DNA of 64,000 nt, from assembly GCA_903918755.1 (NCBI GenBank), contig CAIXFN010000040.1, positions 1 to 64,000 of the forward strand. The letters are read 5' to 3'. The position numbers were made by a program, and so were the translations under genes. Shown here piece after piece: positions 9,694-21,054 of this stretch (within the stretch, counting starts at the first letter, position 1; every line of letters begins with the position of its first letter). Origin of the DNA: an uncultured Pedosphaera sp. GTDB taxonomy: Bacteria > Verrucomicrobiota > Verrucomicrobiia > Limisphaerales > Pedosphaeraceae. Under the pieces are notes generated by a model. The model saw only the letters and a program-made list of their open reading frames with translations. It searched no databases and had not been told where the DNA came from.

Positions 9694-9704
9694 GTTGCAA
9701 AAAA

Positions 9705-10049
9705 TCAGGTTGCACTGCCTTCGGTCGCGCGCTCGGTGACCTCGGCCACCGCGCTCTTCAGGATTTCCAATTTCGTCTCGGCGGAGCGGAGCGAAATCGA
9801 ACGATCCTTCACACTCACCACCGTGCCGATGATGCCACTGGTGGTGACAATCTTATCGCCGGTCTTCAGGCCCTTGAGGAGATTGTTCAAGTCTTTCGTG
9901 CGCTTTTGCTGGGGCCGCAGGATCATGAAATAGACCATCCCAACCATCATGGCGATCCAGACGCCTCCCAGGATCGTTTTCGCGGTCGGATTTGGCTCCG
10001 TTTCAACCGGAGCCGCCGCCAGCATAATGCCGAACATATTAAAATTCAT
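9705..10049 (-). CDS. yajC: Preprotein translocase auxiliary subunit YajC
   Basis: 114 residues, typical size. One N-terminal membrane helix (GGVWIAMMVGMVYFMI) is followed by the family motif LRPQQKR and by GLKTGDKIVTTSGIIGTV, the conserved cytoplasmic beta region. YajC associates with SecDF and the SecYEG translocon. The gene directly precedes secDF on the same strand and follows the DnaJ-type gene after a 126-base gap, so an own promoter is possible there. Confidence 0.95.
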   Translation of the reverse strand: MNFNMFGIMLAAAPVETEPNPTAKTILGGVWIAMMVGMVYFMILRPQQKRTKDLNNLLKGLKTGDKIVTTSGIIGTVVSVKDRSISLRSAETKLEILKSAVAEVTERATEGSAT

Positions 10050-10175
10050 TGTTTCAAGACAAGTGAGCCGATAAATCTATGGAAGCGCGGCCATTTGGCA
10101 AGCGTTATAAGAGATTTTTCTCCGTGCACCCTCCGCCGCCCCTCGCGGGAAGCTGCTTTCCGCCACCGCATTAAG

Positions 10176-11192
10176 CTATTTTTCGCGCGGATTAAAACGG
10201 GAAATGCGGGCCAATTCCTCCCAAATATTGCGCTCCTCGGCGTTAATTTCCTTGGGGGTCTCGAGGTGCGCCACCACGAATAAATCTCCCTGCGGCTCGC
10301 CCCGCCGCGACAATCCGCGTCCCCGGATACGGAATTTTTGCCCATTCTGGGTGCCCGGTGGAATCTTGATATTCACCGGTTCGGTCAGGGTTGGAACGGA
10401 AAGATTAATCCCCAACACCGCCTCCCAAGGCGCCAATTCCGCCTCGTAAATCAAATTCTGCGCTTCCACTTTAAAGGCCGGATGGCTCGCCAGGTGAACC
10501 CGCAACAAAAGATCGCCCGCCGCCCCGCCACGACTACCGGGCTGACCGCGTCCAGCGACCCGTAAGCGCTGGCCATCGGTGATGCCGGCGGGGATTTTTA
10601 CCTGGTGCGCTTCCGTCTGGGCAATCTGCCCGGCGCCATTGCATACGCCACAAGTTCCGCCATGCCATTTCCCGCTGCCTTCGCAATCCGCACAAACCTC
10701 ATTCCGATTCAAGGAAACCGTGCGCACGGACCCTTGCATGGCTTCCTCCAGGGAAACCATGATATCCCCTTCCACATCGTTGCCACGCTCGGCAGCCACC
10801 CCCCCGGTGGTTGCCCGACGCCCAAAAGCCTCGCCGGCTGCCGAGCGGCGACTGCCGAAAATCTGCTCAAAAAAGTCACTGAAACCCGTGGTGCCCCCAA
10901 ACTCAAATTCGGCCTCCCGGCGTGACCCCGTCTTGGTCGGCGGGGGACGGAAATCCACCCCCTGTTTCCAGTTCGGCCCCAATTCGTCGTACTTTTTCCG
11001 CTTCGTCAGGTCGCTCAATACCTCGTAAGCTTCATTAATCTCCTTGAATTTATCTTCCGCGCCCTTTTTTGTCCCGGCCACATCCGGATGGTAGAGGCGC
11101 GCGAGCTTCCGATAGGCCTGCTTGATCTCGGCCTCATTCGCGGTGCGGGACACACCCAGCACATAGTAATAATCTTTAAATTTGACTGCCAT
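10176..11192 (-). CDS. DnaJ-type co-chaperone with half zinc finger
   Basis: 338 residues. The J domain occupies 1-70 with HPD at 35-37, the site that stimulates DnaK ATPase. A Gly/Phe-rich linker (about 97-125) and two C-terminal substrate-binding beta domains follow, with GRGQPGSRGGAAGDLLLRV and GRGLSRRGEPQGDLFV typical of the family. Between them are only two CxxCxGxG motifs, CADCEGSG at 167-174 and CGVCNGAG at 181-188, instead of the four of true DnaJ, enough for one zinc ion. It is therefore intermediate between DnaJ and the zinc-free CbpA type. It lies upstream of yajC-secDF and 92 bases after the gcvP stop. Confidence 0.9.
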   Translation of the reverse strand: MAVKFKDYYYVLGVSRTANEAEIKQAYRKLARLYHPDVAGTKKGAEDKFKEINEAYEVLSDLTKRKKYDELGPNWKQGVDFRPPPTKTGSRREAEFEFGGTTGFSDFFEQIFGSRRSAAGEAFGRRATTGGVAAERGNDVEGDIMVSLEEAMQGSVRTVSLNRNEVCADCEGSGKWHGGTCGVCNGAGQIAQTEAHQVKIPAGITDGQRLRVAGRGQPGSRGGAAGDLLLRVHLASHPAFKVEAQNLIYEAELAPWEAVLGINLSVPTLTEPVNIKIPPGTQNGQKFRIRGRGLSRRGEPQGDLFVVAHLETPKEINAEERNIWEELARISRFNPREK

Positions 11193-11284
11193 AATTGACC
11201 CGCGGCATTAAGCCCGGCAAACCCGAACCATTCCTCCAAAAGAAGGCGCAAAAACAACGGCTTGTCAAATTCACGCCCGCTTCA

Positions 11285-14236
<2,952 letters not shown>

Positions 14237-14322
14237 TAAGGGAAAATAAAGCCCGAACCGGCCAAAGCAAGAGTTAAAATTGCGGTTTGGCCCGTTGCCC
14301 CGGCAGGAAGTCCCACCCCAGA

Positions 14323-14790
14323 TCAACCCGCGGCGGGGGAAGTCGGGTAGGGATGGGCGCGGGGCGAAACCAAATACCGCTCCGGGTGCGGCAGGGGGCG
14401 GAAGCCATAATGGGCATACAATCCGTGGGCATCCTGGGTCGCCAGCAGCCAGGTGCGAAACCCTTGAAGCGAGGGGTGGGCCAGCATGCCTTCGACCAAC
14501 CACCGCCCCAGTCCCCTGCCCCGCTGCTCCGGCAGCACGAAAACATCGGCCAGGTAACCAAAAGTGGCGCCATCTGTGATGACCCGGCCAAAGCCGACTT
14601 GGGCCCCCGCCGTCGTATAGATACCAAAGCCCACCGATCCCGCCACCGCCCGCTCAACGATACTGCGGGGAATGCCGGGCGACCAATAGCAGTTCGTCAG
14701 GAAGTGGTGAATCACGGCCAGATCCAACCGGGCGGGATCGGTGGACAAAAGATAATCGGGTCGTTGGACTTCAAAAATCGGATAGTTCAT
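14323..14790 (-). CDS. GNAT-family N-acetyltransferase
   Basis: 155 residues, one GNAT domain. The acetyl-CoA-binding motif A is seen as [19 protein letters not shown] (about 88-106), followed by the [10 protein letters not shown] segment typical of motif B. GNAT enzymes move an acetyl group from acetyl-CoA to an amine; the acceptor cannot be predicted. The nearest known group is the small stand-alone acetyltransferases with an N-terminal segment like [15 protein letters not shown]. It is divergent from uvrA, with starts 71 bases apart, and precedes gcvP on the same strand. Confidence 0.85.
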   Translation of the reverse strand: MNYPIFEVQRPDYLLSTDPARLDLAVIHHFLTNCYWSPGIPRSIVERAVAGSVGFGIYTTAGAQVGFGRVITDGATFGYLADVFVLPEQRGRGLGRWLVEGMLAHPSLQGFRTWLLATQDAHGLYAHYGFRPLPHPERYLVSPRAHPYPTSPAAG

Positions 14791-14861
14791 TGGGCGGAAA
14801 TAAATTTAGACGGTCGGATTGATTAAACGCAAACGGGAAATCCGCTCCCCGCAGATTCCGG

Positions 14862-17534
14862 ATGCGCCCCGACGCGACCAGTGTTAAGAATGTCCCTGTG
14901 TTTGATGGAACTGATAATCTTGCCGGGGCGGAGAACGCCATTTGTATTTACGGGGCCCGGGAGCATAACCTCAAGAACCTCTCGCTCACGATTCCCCGCA
15001 ACCAGTTCGTGGTGATCACCGGGGTGAGCGGCTCCGGGAAGAGCACCCTGGCTTTCGATTTGCTTTTTGCGGAAGGCCAACGGCGCTTCCTGGACTCCAT
15101 GAACGTTTACGCGCGGCAGTTCGTCGAACAACTCGCCCGCCCGGACGTGGACCGCATCACCGGCATTCCGCCCACCGTCAGCATCGAACAGCGCAACAGT
15201 CGCGGAGGGGGCAAGAGCACCGTGGCCACGGTCACGGAGATTTATCACTTTATCCGTTTGCTCTTTGCGCGACTGGGAACGCAATTTTGTCCGGACTGTC
15301 AACTCCCCGTGGCCGCGCAAACGCGGGACAAGGTGGGCAGCCAATTGCAGGCCGAAATGAAAAAACGCGGTCGCCTGACTCTCCTCGCGCCGGTGGTGCG
15401 CAATCGGAAGGGCTTTCATACGGACGTCGCGGAGTGGGCGGTGCAACATGGCTACTCGGAAATCCGGGCGGATGGAAAAATCCGGGCCGCCGGCGACCGC
15501 CTGCGCCTGGACCGATTTCGCGAGCACGACATCGAGATCGTCGCGGGCACCCTGGAGCGGAACAACTCCCGGATGAAAACACCGGCCCAGACCTTGATCG
15601 ATGCGGCCTTGAAACTCGGGCACGGTTCCCTGTTTGCCCTCGATGAAGCGGGAAATGTCACGATCCATTCCACGGAGCGGGCGTGCCCGCAATGCCACCG
15701 TTCCTTCGGGCCGCTCGATCCCAAACAATTCAGCTACAATTCCTCCCAAGGCTGGTGCCCGAAGTGCCGCGGATTCGGGGAATTATTTTACCTGCCGGAG
15801 GTGGAACGCGGTGCCCGGGCCGATGCCATCGAAGAATCCTGGTTTGACTGGCAGGAAGGCAAGCGCGAGCCGTGCCCGGATTGCGCCGGGGCGCGCCTGA
15901 ACCCCGTTTCCCGGGCGGTGCGCCTGATCATTGAAAAGGAGATCGAACCCACCATTGACGTTTTTGCGCAAATGCCGGTTAGCGAGGCGAGCTGCTTTTT
16001 TGAGGGGCTTTCCTTCGGTGGCCGGGAGGGGCAGATCGCGCGGGACATCCTGCCGGAGATCGCCGAGCGCTTGAAATTCCTGGCCGAAGTCGGGCTCGGT
16101 TATTTGCAACTGGGTCGCGGCGTCCCCACCCTCTCGGGCGGCGAGACCCAGCGCATCCGCCTGGCGGCCCAATTGGGTTCCAACCTCAGCGGGGTGTTGT
16201 ACATCCTCGATGAGCCAACGATCGGATTGCACGCCCGGGATAATGAGCAACTCCTGGGGGCCTTGCTATCCCTGCGGGCGCGGGGAAATTCCGTCGTGGT
16301 CGTTGAGCACGATGAGGAAACCATGCGGCGGGCGGATCACATCATTGACTTGGGCCCCGGTGCGGGCATCCACGGGGGCCGCGTGGTGGCCAGTGGCACG
16401 CTGACGGAATTGCTGCGGCACCCGGAATCGATCACGGGTCAATGCTTGCGGGAAAAGCGAAGCTTTCCCGCGCGGGGCCAGCGACGGCCGGTGAATCAGG
16501 GCAAATCCTTGCATTGGCTGACTTTGAAACAGGCCCGGATCCACAATTTGAAGAACCTCACGGCGAGGTTTCCCCTGAACCGGCTGGTGGTGGTAACCGG
16601 TGTCAGCGGATCCGGCAAAAGCACCCTGATCCGGGAGTGCCTGCTGCCGGCCATCACCGGCGCCCTCCGGAAGGGAAAAGAAAGAGTCGTGCCCACGAAC
16701 CTAAAAGGCAGTGAATTCATCCAAGCGGTTTACGAAGTGGACCAGTCCCCCATTGGGCGCACGCCGCGTTCCATTCCAGCCACTTATGTGGGCTTTTTTG
16801 ATTTGATCCGGCAGCTTTATGCGCAAGTGCCCGAGGCGCGGTTACGGGGATACTCCCCCGCCCGCTTCTCGTTCAACAGCGTACAAGGGCGTTGCCCCGA
16901 ATGCGAAGGCGCGGGAAACATCAAATTGGAAATGAATTTCCTGCCCCCGGCGTACGTCCGCTGCGAGGTGTGCCAGGGCAGCCGGTTCAACCGCGAGACA
17001 CTGGACATTCTCCTCAATGGCCGGAACATCGCCGAGGCCCTGAATCTGTCCGTGGACGAAGCCCTGGAATTCTTCGGCCCGTTCCCCCGGATCAAGCGTC
17101 CGCTCCAGGCGCTGCGCGACACCGGTCTGGGTTATCTCAAGCTCGGACAGACCAGCCCCACGTTGAGCGGCGGCGAGGCCCAGCGGGTCAAGTTGGTTAG
17201 CCATCTGCTGAGCGGCTTACGGGATGAAGACCCGGGGGATCCCCGCGCCAAACACAACCTGTTCATTCTGGAAGAGCCCACGATTGGCCTCCACATCTCG
17301 GATGTCCGCCGGTTGGTGGAAGTCTTGCAGCGGCTGGTGGATGCCGGGCATTCCGTGGTGGTCATCGAGCACAATCTGGATTTGATCGCCGAAGCCGATT
17401 GGGTCATCGATCTGGGGCCGGAAGGGGGCGAAGGCGGGGGCCGTTTGGTTGCCGAAGGTACGCCTGAATCCGTCAGCCGGGAGAAAAACTCCCATACCGG
17501 AAGATTCCTAGCCGACTTTCTCAAGCCTGCCTAA
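14862..17534 (+). CDS. uvrA: Excinuclease ABC subunit A (UvrA or UvrA paralogue)
   Basis: 890 residues, about 50 shorter than the usual UvrA. UvrA is the ATP-dependent damage-recognition subunit of nucleotide excision repair. Two ABC modules are visible: Walker [10 protein letters not shown] at 54-62 and again in the second half, signature [13 protein letters not shown] and [12 protein letters not shown], and Walker B segments ending DEPTIGLH and EEPTIGLH. Zinc-binding clusters [16 protein letters not shown] and [18 protein letters not shown] are intact. A UvrB-binding-like segment lies at about 130-250. A stretch after VSIEQ reads [18 protein letters not shown] rather than the common wording, and the protein is short, so it may be a second, divergent UvrA. 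Its stop overlaps the stop of the convergent amidotransferase gene. Confidence 0.88.
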   Translation: MRPDATSVKNVPVFDGTDNLAGAENAICIYGAREHNLKNLSLTIPRNQFVVITGVSGSGKSTLAFDLLFAEGQRRFLDSMNVYARQFVEQLARPDVDRITGIPPTVSIEQRNSRGGGKSTVATVTEIYHFIRLLFARLGTQFCPDCQLPVAAQTRDKVGSQLQAEMKKRGRLTLLAPVVRNRKGFHTDVAEWAVQHGYSEIRADGKIRAAGDRLRLDRFREHDIEIVAGTLERNNSRMKTPAQTLIDAALKLGHGSLFALDEAGNVTIHSTERACPQCHRSFGPLDPKQFSYNSSQGWCPKCRGFGELFYLPEVERGARADAIEESWFDWQEGKREPCPDCAGARLNPVSRAVRLIIEKEIEPTIDVFAQMPVSEASCFFEGLSFGGREGQIARDILPEIAERLKFLAEVGLGYLQLGRGVPTLSGGETQRIRLAAQLGSNLSGVLYILDEPTIGLHARDNEQLLGALLSLRARGNSVVVVEHDEETMRRADHIIDLGPGAGIHGGRVVASGTLTELLRHPESITGQCLREKRSFPARGQRRPVNQGKSLHWLTLKQARIHNLKNLTARFPLNRLVVVTGVSGSGKSTLIRECLLPAITGALRKGKERVVPTNLKGSEFIQAVYEVDQSPIGRTPRSIPATYVGFFDLIRQLYAQVPEARLRGYSPARFSFNSVQGRCPECEGAGNIKLEMNFLPPAYVRCEVCQGSRFNRETLDILLNGRNIAEALNLSVDEALEFFGPFPRIKRPLQALRDTGLGYLKLGQTSPTLSGGEAQRVKLVSHLLSGLRDEDPGDPRAKHNLFILEEPTIGLHISDVRRLVEVLQRLVDAGHSVVVIEHNLDLIAEADWVIDLGPEGGEGGGRLVAEGTPESVSREKNSHTGRFLADFLKPA

Positions 17535-18325
17535 GCGGGAGCCGCGTCCCGGCAGGCCTGGACAAAGCGATCAAAAATGGCCTGGTGTTCCGGATACTGT
17601 TTCGCCAGTCGCTCTGGATGGAATTGCACGGTCAGGAAAAACGGCAGGAGTTCCGCGGCCTCCGGCTTGAGTTCCAACGCCTCGACCACTCCGTCCTGGC
17701 TTTGCGCCGAAACCTGAAACGGATCCGCGACCCGGCCCACCGCCTGGTGGTGGGTGCTGTTCACGCCGAGAACCGCGCGCCCCGTGATCTGGGCCAGCAG
17801 GGAATCCGGCTGGATTTGGGCTTGGTGGACGACCTCGCACTTTTTCTCCATCCGCCGATGGCCGAGCGTCCCGGGAACCTGTTGCGGGATATCAATGATC
17901 AAATCCCCGCCCAACGCCACATTCATGATTTGGTGACCCCGGCAAATTCCCAGGATCGGCTTGTGCTGCCGGAAAACCTCGTTGACCAGCAGCAACTCCC
18001 GCAAATCCCGCCCGCCCGGTTCCGGAACCACGGTACGGGCGAGCTCGGGCGCCACGTTGGTGGCATAAAGTTCCGGATGGATGTCGTCGCCACCGGTCAG
18101 CAGCACGCCGTCGCAACGTCGCACGCACTCCGCGATCAGCTCGGCGGAAGCCGAACCCGGCAAGGCCAGCGGCAATCCGCCGGCCTGGATGATGGCCTCC
18201 TGGTACGTCTCCGAAAGGCTGATCGAGGTATCGCCAAACTCGACCCCTTTGGACTCGGCGCTCGGTGAAACCAGGATCAGGGGTGCCTGTTTGAAATCAG
18301 ATTTTTTCTTCCGGGAATCGCTCAT
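17531..18325 (-). CDS. Class-I glutamine amidotransferase-like hydrolase (peptidase C26, PuuD-like)
   Basis: 264 residues from the ATG at 18325; residues encoded further upstream overlap the preceding gene and do not fit the family. The nucleophile elbow is LGICRGHQ with Cys128, and the catalytic His236 and Glu238 lie in VQFHPER. The oxyanion-side motif LLTGGDDIHPELY is also present. The family includes gamma-glutamyl-gamma-aminobutyrate hydrolase PuuD and other gamma-glutamyl hydrolases acting in the cytoplasm on small gamma-glutamyl compounds. No polyamine genes are nearby, so the substrate is open. It overlaps the upstream small gene by 29 bases and shares stop-codon bases with uvrA. Confidence 0.88.
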   Translation of the reverse strand: MSDSRKKKSDFKQAPLILVSPSAESKGVEFGDTSISLSETYQEAIIQAGGLPLALPGSASAELIAECVRRCDGVLLTGGDDIHPELYATNVAPELARTVVPEPGGRDLRELLLVNEVFRQHKPILGICRGHQIMNVALGGDLIIDIPQQVPGTLGHRRMEKKCEVVHQAQIQPDSLLAQITGRAVLGVNSTHHQAVGRVADPFQVSAQSQDGVVEALELKPEAAELLPFFLTVQFHPERLAKQYPEHQAIFDRFVQACRDAAPA

Positions 18326-18566
18326 GAATGCTTCTTTTGACTCGGGCCTCTTCTTCGGGACGCAACAAGCGCCGGCTGATCCGCCGCTGGACGGCATCCA
18401 GCAGTTCCAACCAATCCGCCAACTCGGGCTCCGCGACCGCCTGCCATTGATCATAGCGGGCACCCCGCTTGAAAAACTTCCATTGGTCGCCGACATGCTG
18501 GGCGTAAACCGCCACCCGCTCGCCGTCGTCCGTCCGGCGTTTCCAACTGATTTCTGCTTTTGCCAT
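18297..18566 (-). CDS. Conserved small hypothetical protein
   Basis: 89 residues, start ATG at 18566. The product is hydrophilic with a KAEISWKRRTDDGERVAVY beginning and a charged helical second half (RRLLRPEEEARVKRSIHERF), with no signal or membrane segment. I do not recognise a family. It is probably real: it fills the gap between ispF and the amidotransferase gene and overlaps the latter's start by 29 bases, as coupled genes often do. The predicted beta start and helical end suggest a small soluble cytoplasmic protein. Confidence 0.6.
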   Translation of the reverse strand: MAKAEISWKRRTDDGERVAVYAQHVGDQWKFFKRGARYDQWQAVAEPELADWLELLDAVQRRISRRLLRPEEEARVKRSIHERFPEEKI

Positions 18567-18613
18567 CTTGGTCTTCTTACCAGCCGCGCGACCGTGACGG
18601 GCGCGCGACTAAA

Positions 18614-19141
18614 TTAAATCATTTCCGTGACCGTGTCCGCCGTTTTGGCGGGAGCATCGTCCACGAAAGGCATATCAATGGTGGCCACCGCCATGGCGGC
18701 AATACCTTCGCCCCGGCCGATGAACCCGAGATGTTCGTTCGTGGTGGCTTTGACGGCCACCCGGCGCACGTTGATTCCAAGCGCCGCCGCCAGATTGATT
18801 TTCATCTCCGGCACGTAGGGGTACACCTTGGGTTCCTGCGCAATAATAGTGGAATCGATATTGATGATCTTGCCACCCCGCGCCGCCACCTGTCGGGCCG
18901 CTTCCAGCAAGAAAATCCGGCTGGCCACCCCCCGCCAACGGGGATCAGTATTGGGGAAAAAATGACCGATGTCCTCCTCCCCCAGCGCGCCCAACACCGC
19001 GTCACAAATCGCGTGCATGAGGACGTCCGCGTCGGAGTGTCCCTCCAAGCCACGGGGATGGGCAATTTCCACCCCGCCCAGGACGAGCTTGCGGCCCGCT
19101 ACCAAGGGGTGAACGTCATAACCAATTCCAGTATGTACCAT
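18614..19141 (-). CDS. ispF: 2-C-methyl-D-erythritol 2,4-cyclodiphosphate synthase
   Basis: 175 residues from the ATG at 19141; an ATG four codons upstream (19153) is a possible alternative. IspF makes the cyclic diphosphate in the non-mevalonate isoprenoid pathway. Metal-binding residues Asp9, His11 (GYDVHPL) and His43 (GHSDADVLMHAICDA) are intact, as are FPNTDPRW and the C-terminal KATTNEHLGFIGRGEGIAA motif. The protein has normal length plus a short tail. The product feeds isoprenoid synthesis, as does the polyprenyl synthase at 33.4 kb, but the two are not clustered. Confidence 0.95.
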   Translation of the reverse strand: MVHTGIGYDVHPLVAGRKLVLGGVEIAHPRGLEGHSDADVLMHAICDAVLGALGEEDIGHFFPNTDPRWRGVASRIFLLEAARQVAARGGKIINIDSTIIAQEPKVYPYVPEMKINLAAALGINVRRVAVKATTNEHLGFIGRGEGIAAMAVATIDMPFVDDAPAKTADTVTEMI

Positions 19142-19284
19142 CGCGGGCACCATAACCCATTTCGCCGGTGCCACCAAGTGATTTCCCCTGCCGGAGGCTG
19201 CGCCCTTTCGAGAGCGGAGATTCAGACAGGATTTAAAGGATTTTCCATGATGGAAAACGCTTCTGCGGGGCAAGTCTGTTTCGA

Positions 19285-19571
19285 GCACCTGACCGGAGAT
19301 CTTGAAATTCGGGTCCGGCGAGCACGACGGGTGGACGAAACTGGACCCGACTTCGCTGGGAAATTCGCCGGGCGGGTTAACTGTCCAGAGGTTGGACTCG
19401 GTTCGACGGGCTCAACGGTCCGAGATTTCGGGATTTGGGTCCGGTGAGCACGAAGAGTGGACGAAACTGGATTAAGTGTCCGCAGGTTGGACTCGGTTCG
19501 ACTGGCTCACCGGCCGGAGATCTTGGGATTCGGGTCCTGCGAGCACGAAAGTTAAACGAAACTGGATTAAC
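19285..19571. repeat. Degenerate tandem repeat, ~95-bp unit, about three copies
   Basis: A core reading approximately GAGAT-C-TG-GATTCGGGTCC-G-GAGCACGA, followed by GACGAAACTGGATTAA-like bases, occurs three times. The AGCAC anchor lies at 19321, 19447 and 19542. The linker GTTGGACTCGGTTCGAC occurs at 19391-19407 and 19486-19502, exactly 95 bases apart. The first interval is 126 bases because about 31 extra bases follow GAAACTGGA. No protein frame runs through all copies, so the repeat is non-coding. Confidence 0.75.
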
Positions 19572-19588
19572 CTTGTTAAACCTGGACT

Positions 19589-19608
19589 TCGACCGTTTTG
19601 GCGGTCGA
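19589..19608. terminator. Perfect 7-bp stem-loop after tandem repeat
   Basis: TCGACCG and CGGTCGA flank a six-base TTTTGG loop. Only a short T-poor tail follows, so it is a weak intrinsic terminator at best. It may instead be part of the repeat element or a structured RNA. Confidence 0.3.
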
Positions 19609-20355
19609 GTTTCAGCAAATGTCTGCTCGAGGAATGGTTATTAAACCTGACTGTTTTAGTCGGGATTGTAGGCGAATAAGGCGAAAATGGTGCCGCACGC
19701 TCACAGCGTGGATGGCGGGGTGCCGCGTGCGCTGTCGGTTGGGACAGCTGGCACGCAGCACGGGTCACAGGCCGCTATCCGCACCAGTTTCGGCGGGTGG
19801 CTGGCCGACGTCTGCCGACATCGAATTCAATATGTCAAAGAGCGAGTCCGCCGGAGCCGAGAAACGGCTGCGTCGGGCGGGCAAAATCCACGGGTGACTA
19901 ACACAGCGGCTTCGTTTTGAGCAGCGGGCGGGCCAGCCTCCGGTTGGTTTTTATCATGGGATGCGGGAATTCGTATTACTCCGGTAGGAATTTAGCGCCG
20001 GATTTTGAAAACAATTTACCGAAGCAAATCAATAAAACGAAAAAGCTTTACGGACTCATTCCAGAGCCCTGAAACACAACCATTGCATTATCAGAGACTG
20101 GCGAATGAAACCAATTGCGCCCGACCACCACAACATCGGAGCAAACAAGCGGTTGAGGGCGGCTGAAGTTTGTCGATTCCGCACGCAACCCATTGTTGAT
20201 CTTTGAACAAAAGCATGCACATTGGCCCAGGGTAGTCGCCACACGAAGCCCATTGCGGGCTCCGTGACGCACGCAGGTGAGCGCTAACGGCAATCACATC
20301 ACGTATAATGACGACCTGATTTATGGCGCATAAACTTGGCGGCACCCCGGTTTCT

Positions 20356-20823
20356 TTAGTGGGTCATCCGCTGGTCCAGGAAAGCAAAAACGAGGTTGCC
20401 CGCGATGATCAAATCGCCATCCCGCAAAGGGCGTCGATGCACTTTCTCGTCAGTGCGGTTCACCCAGGTCCCGTTCCGGGAATCCAAATCGCGGAGCACC
20501 CATTCGTTGCCTTCGGGACGAATAACAAAATGAGTGCGGCTCAGGAGCGTATCCCCGGGAAAACTCAGGTCGGCGGCGCCTTCCTGCCTTCCGACCACAA
20601 AACCTTCCCCGATCATCGCGTAGTGGACTGAGTGATCCAATGCCCGCCAGACGAGGATGGGCTGGGCAGGCAGAATTGGGGAGTTGAGCAACAAATCCGC
20701 CACATGTTGGAGCCGGATCGCCAATTGGTCGTTGGGGACCGCCAATCCGGTCATGGTGTGGCAGGCAGAGAGTTGGTCCTGGGCGGAAATCGCATCCGCC
20801 GGTTGGGGCAATTCTTCCTTCAT
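20356..20823 (-). CDS. FHA-domain protein
   Basis: 155 residues. The C-terminal 90 residues form an FHA domain: FVVGRQ at 75-80, LSRTHFVI at 94-101, and RDLDSRNGTWVN at 111-122. These include the Arg, Ser and Asn residues that contact phosphothreonine. The N-terminal 55 residues are unrecognised. FHA domains read Ser/Thr-kinase output. The gene follows the Ser/Thr kinase gene on the same strand after 231 bases, so it is a likely substrate or adaptor of that kinase. Confidence 0.85.
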   Translation of the reverse strand: MKEELPQPADAISAQDQLSACHTMTGLAVPNDQLAIRLQHVADLLLNSPILPAQPILVWRALDHSVHYAMIGEGFVVGRQEGAADLSFPGDTLLSRTHFVIRPEGNEWVLRDLDSRNGTWVNRTDEKVHRRPLRDGDLIIAGNLVFAFLDQRMTH

Positions 20824-21054
20824 GGCTTCAAATCAGGACTTTGCACGGGGCCTGGCACAAACCTCGGAAACGCTTCAGACTGGTGTTTTTGGAACGGTGT
20901 TCGCGTATTGGGAGACTTGCGTTGAGGCCAGGAGAACCCGATTGAGTGCCGCATATAACAAAAGGTCGCAGGGGGGACAAATCTTACGCGCGAAAGGCCG
21001 TTATTGAACTCCCGCCGCAATGGCCTGCAGATCAGTGGGATGGTTGGCCCTCAG

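Larger units (their letters stand above)
19142..20355. other. 1.2-kb gene-free stretch
   Basis: Between ispF and the FHA gene no reading frame resembles a protein. The left third carries a degenerate tandem repeat (19285-19571) and a strong hairpin (19589-19608). A second, imperfect stem-loop (CCTGACT...AGTCGGG) lies near 19646-19664. The rest, about 19670-20320, shows no recognised gene, RNA or repeat. It could be remains of a decayed gene or a recombination scar. Confidence 0.55.

Noticed and set aside
14237-14322. Glycine riboswitch before gcvP
   Set aside because: The 86-base gap is too short for the tandem aptamer and no conserved core was seen.
19391-19502. tRNA-like GGTTCGAC bases
   Set aside because: The flanking bases cannot form a T-stem or acceptor stem; the match is part of the tandem repeat.
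19285-19571. CRISPR array
   Set aside because: Repeats are long and degenerate, only about three copies, and spacers are not of uniform length; no cas genes.
20048-20345. Short frames on the minus strand (65-84 codons)
   Set aside because: Cys/Arg-rich, mutually overlapping in all frames, without ribosome sites or domain signs.
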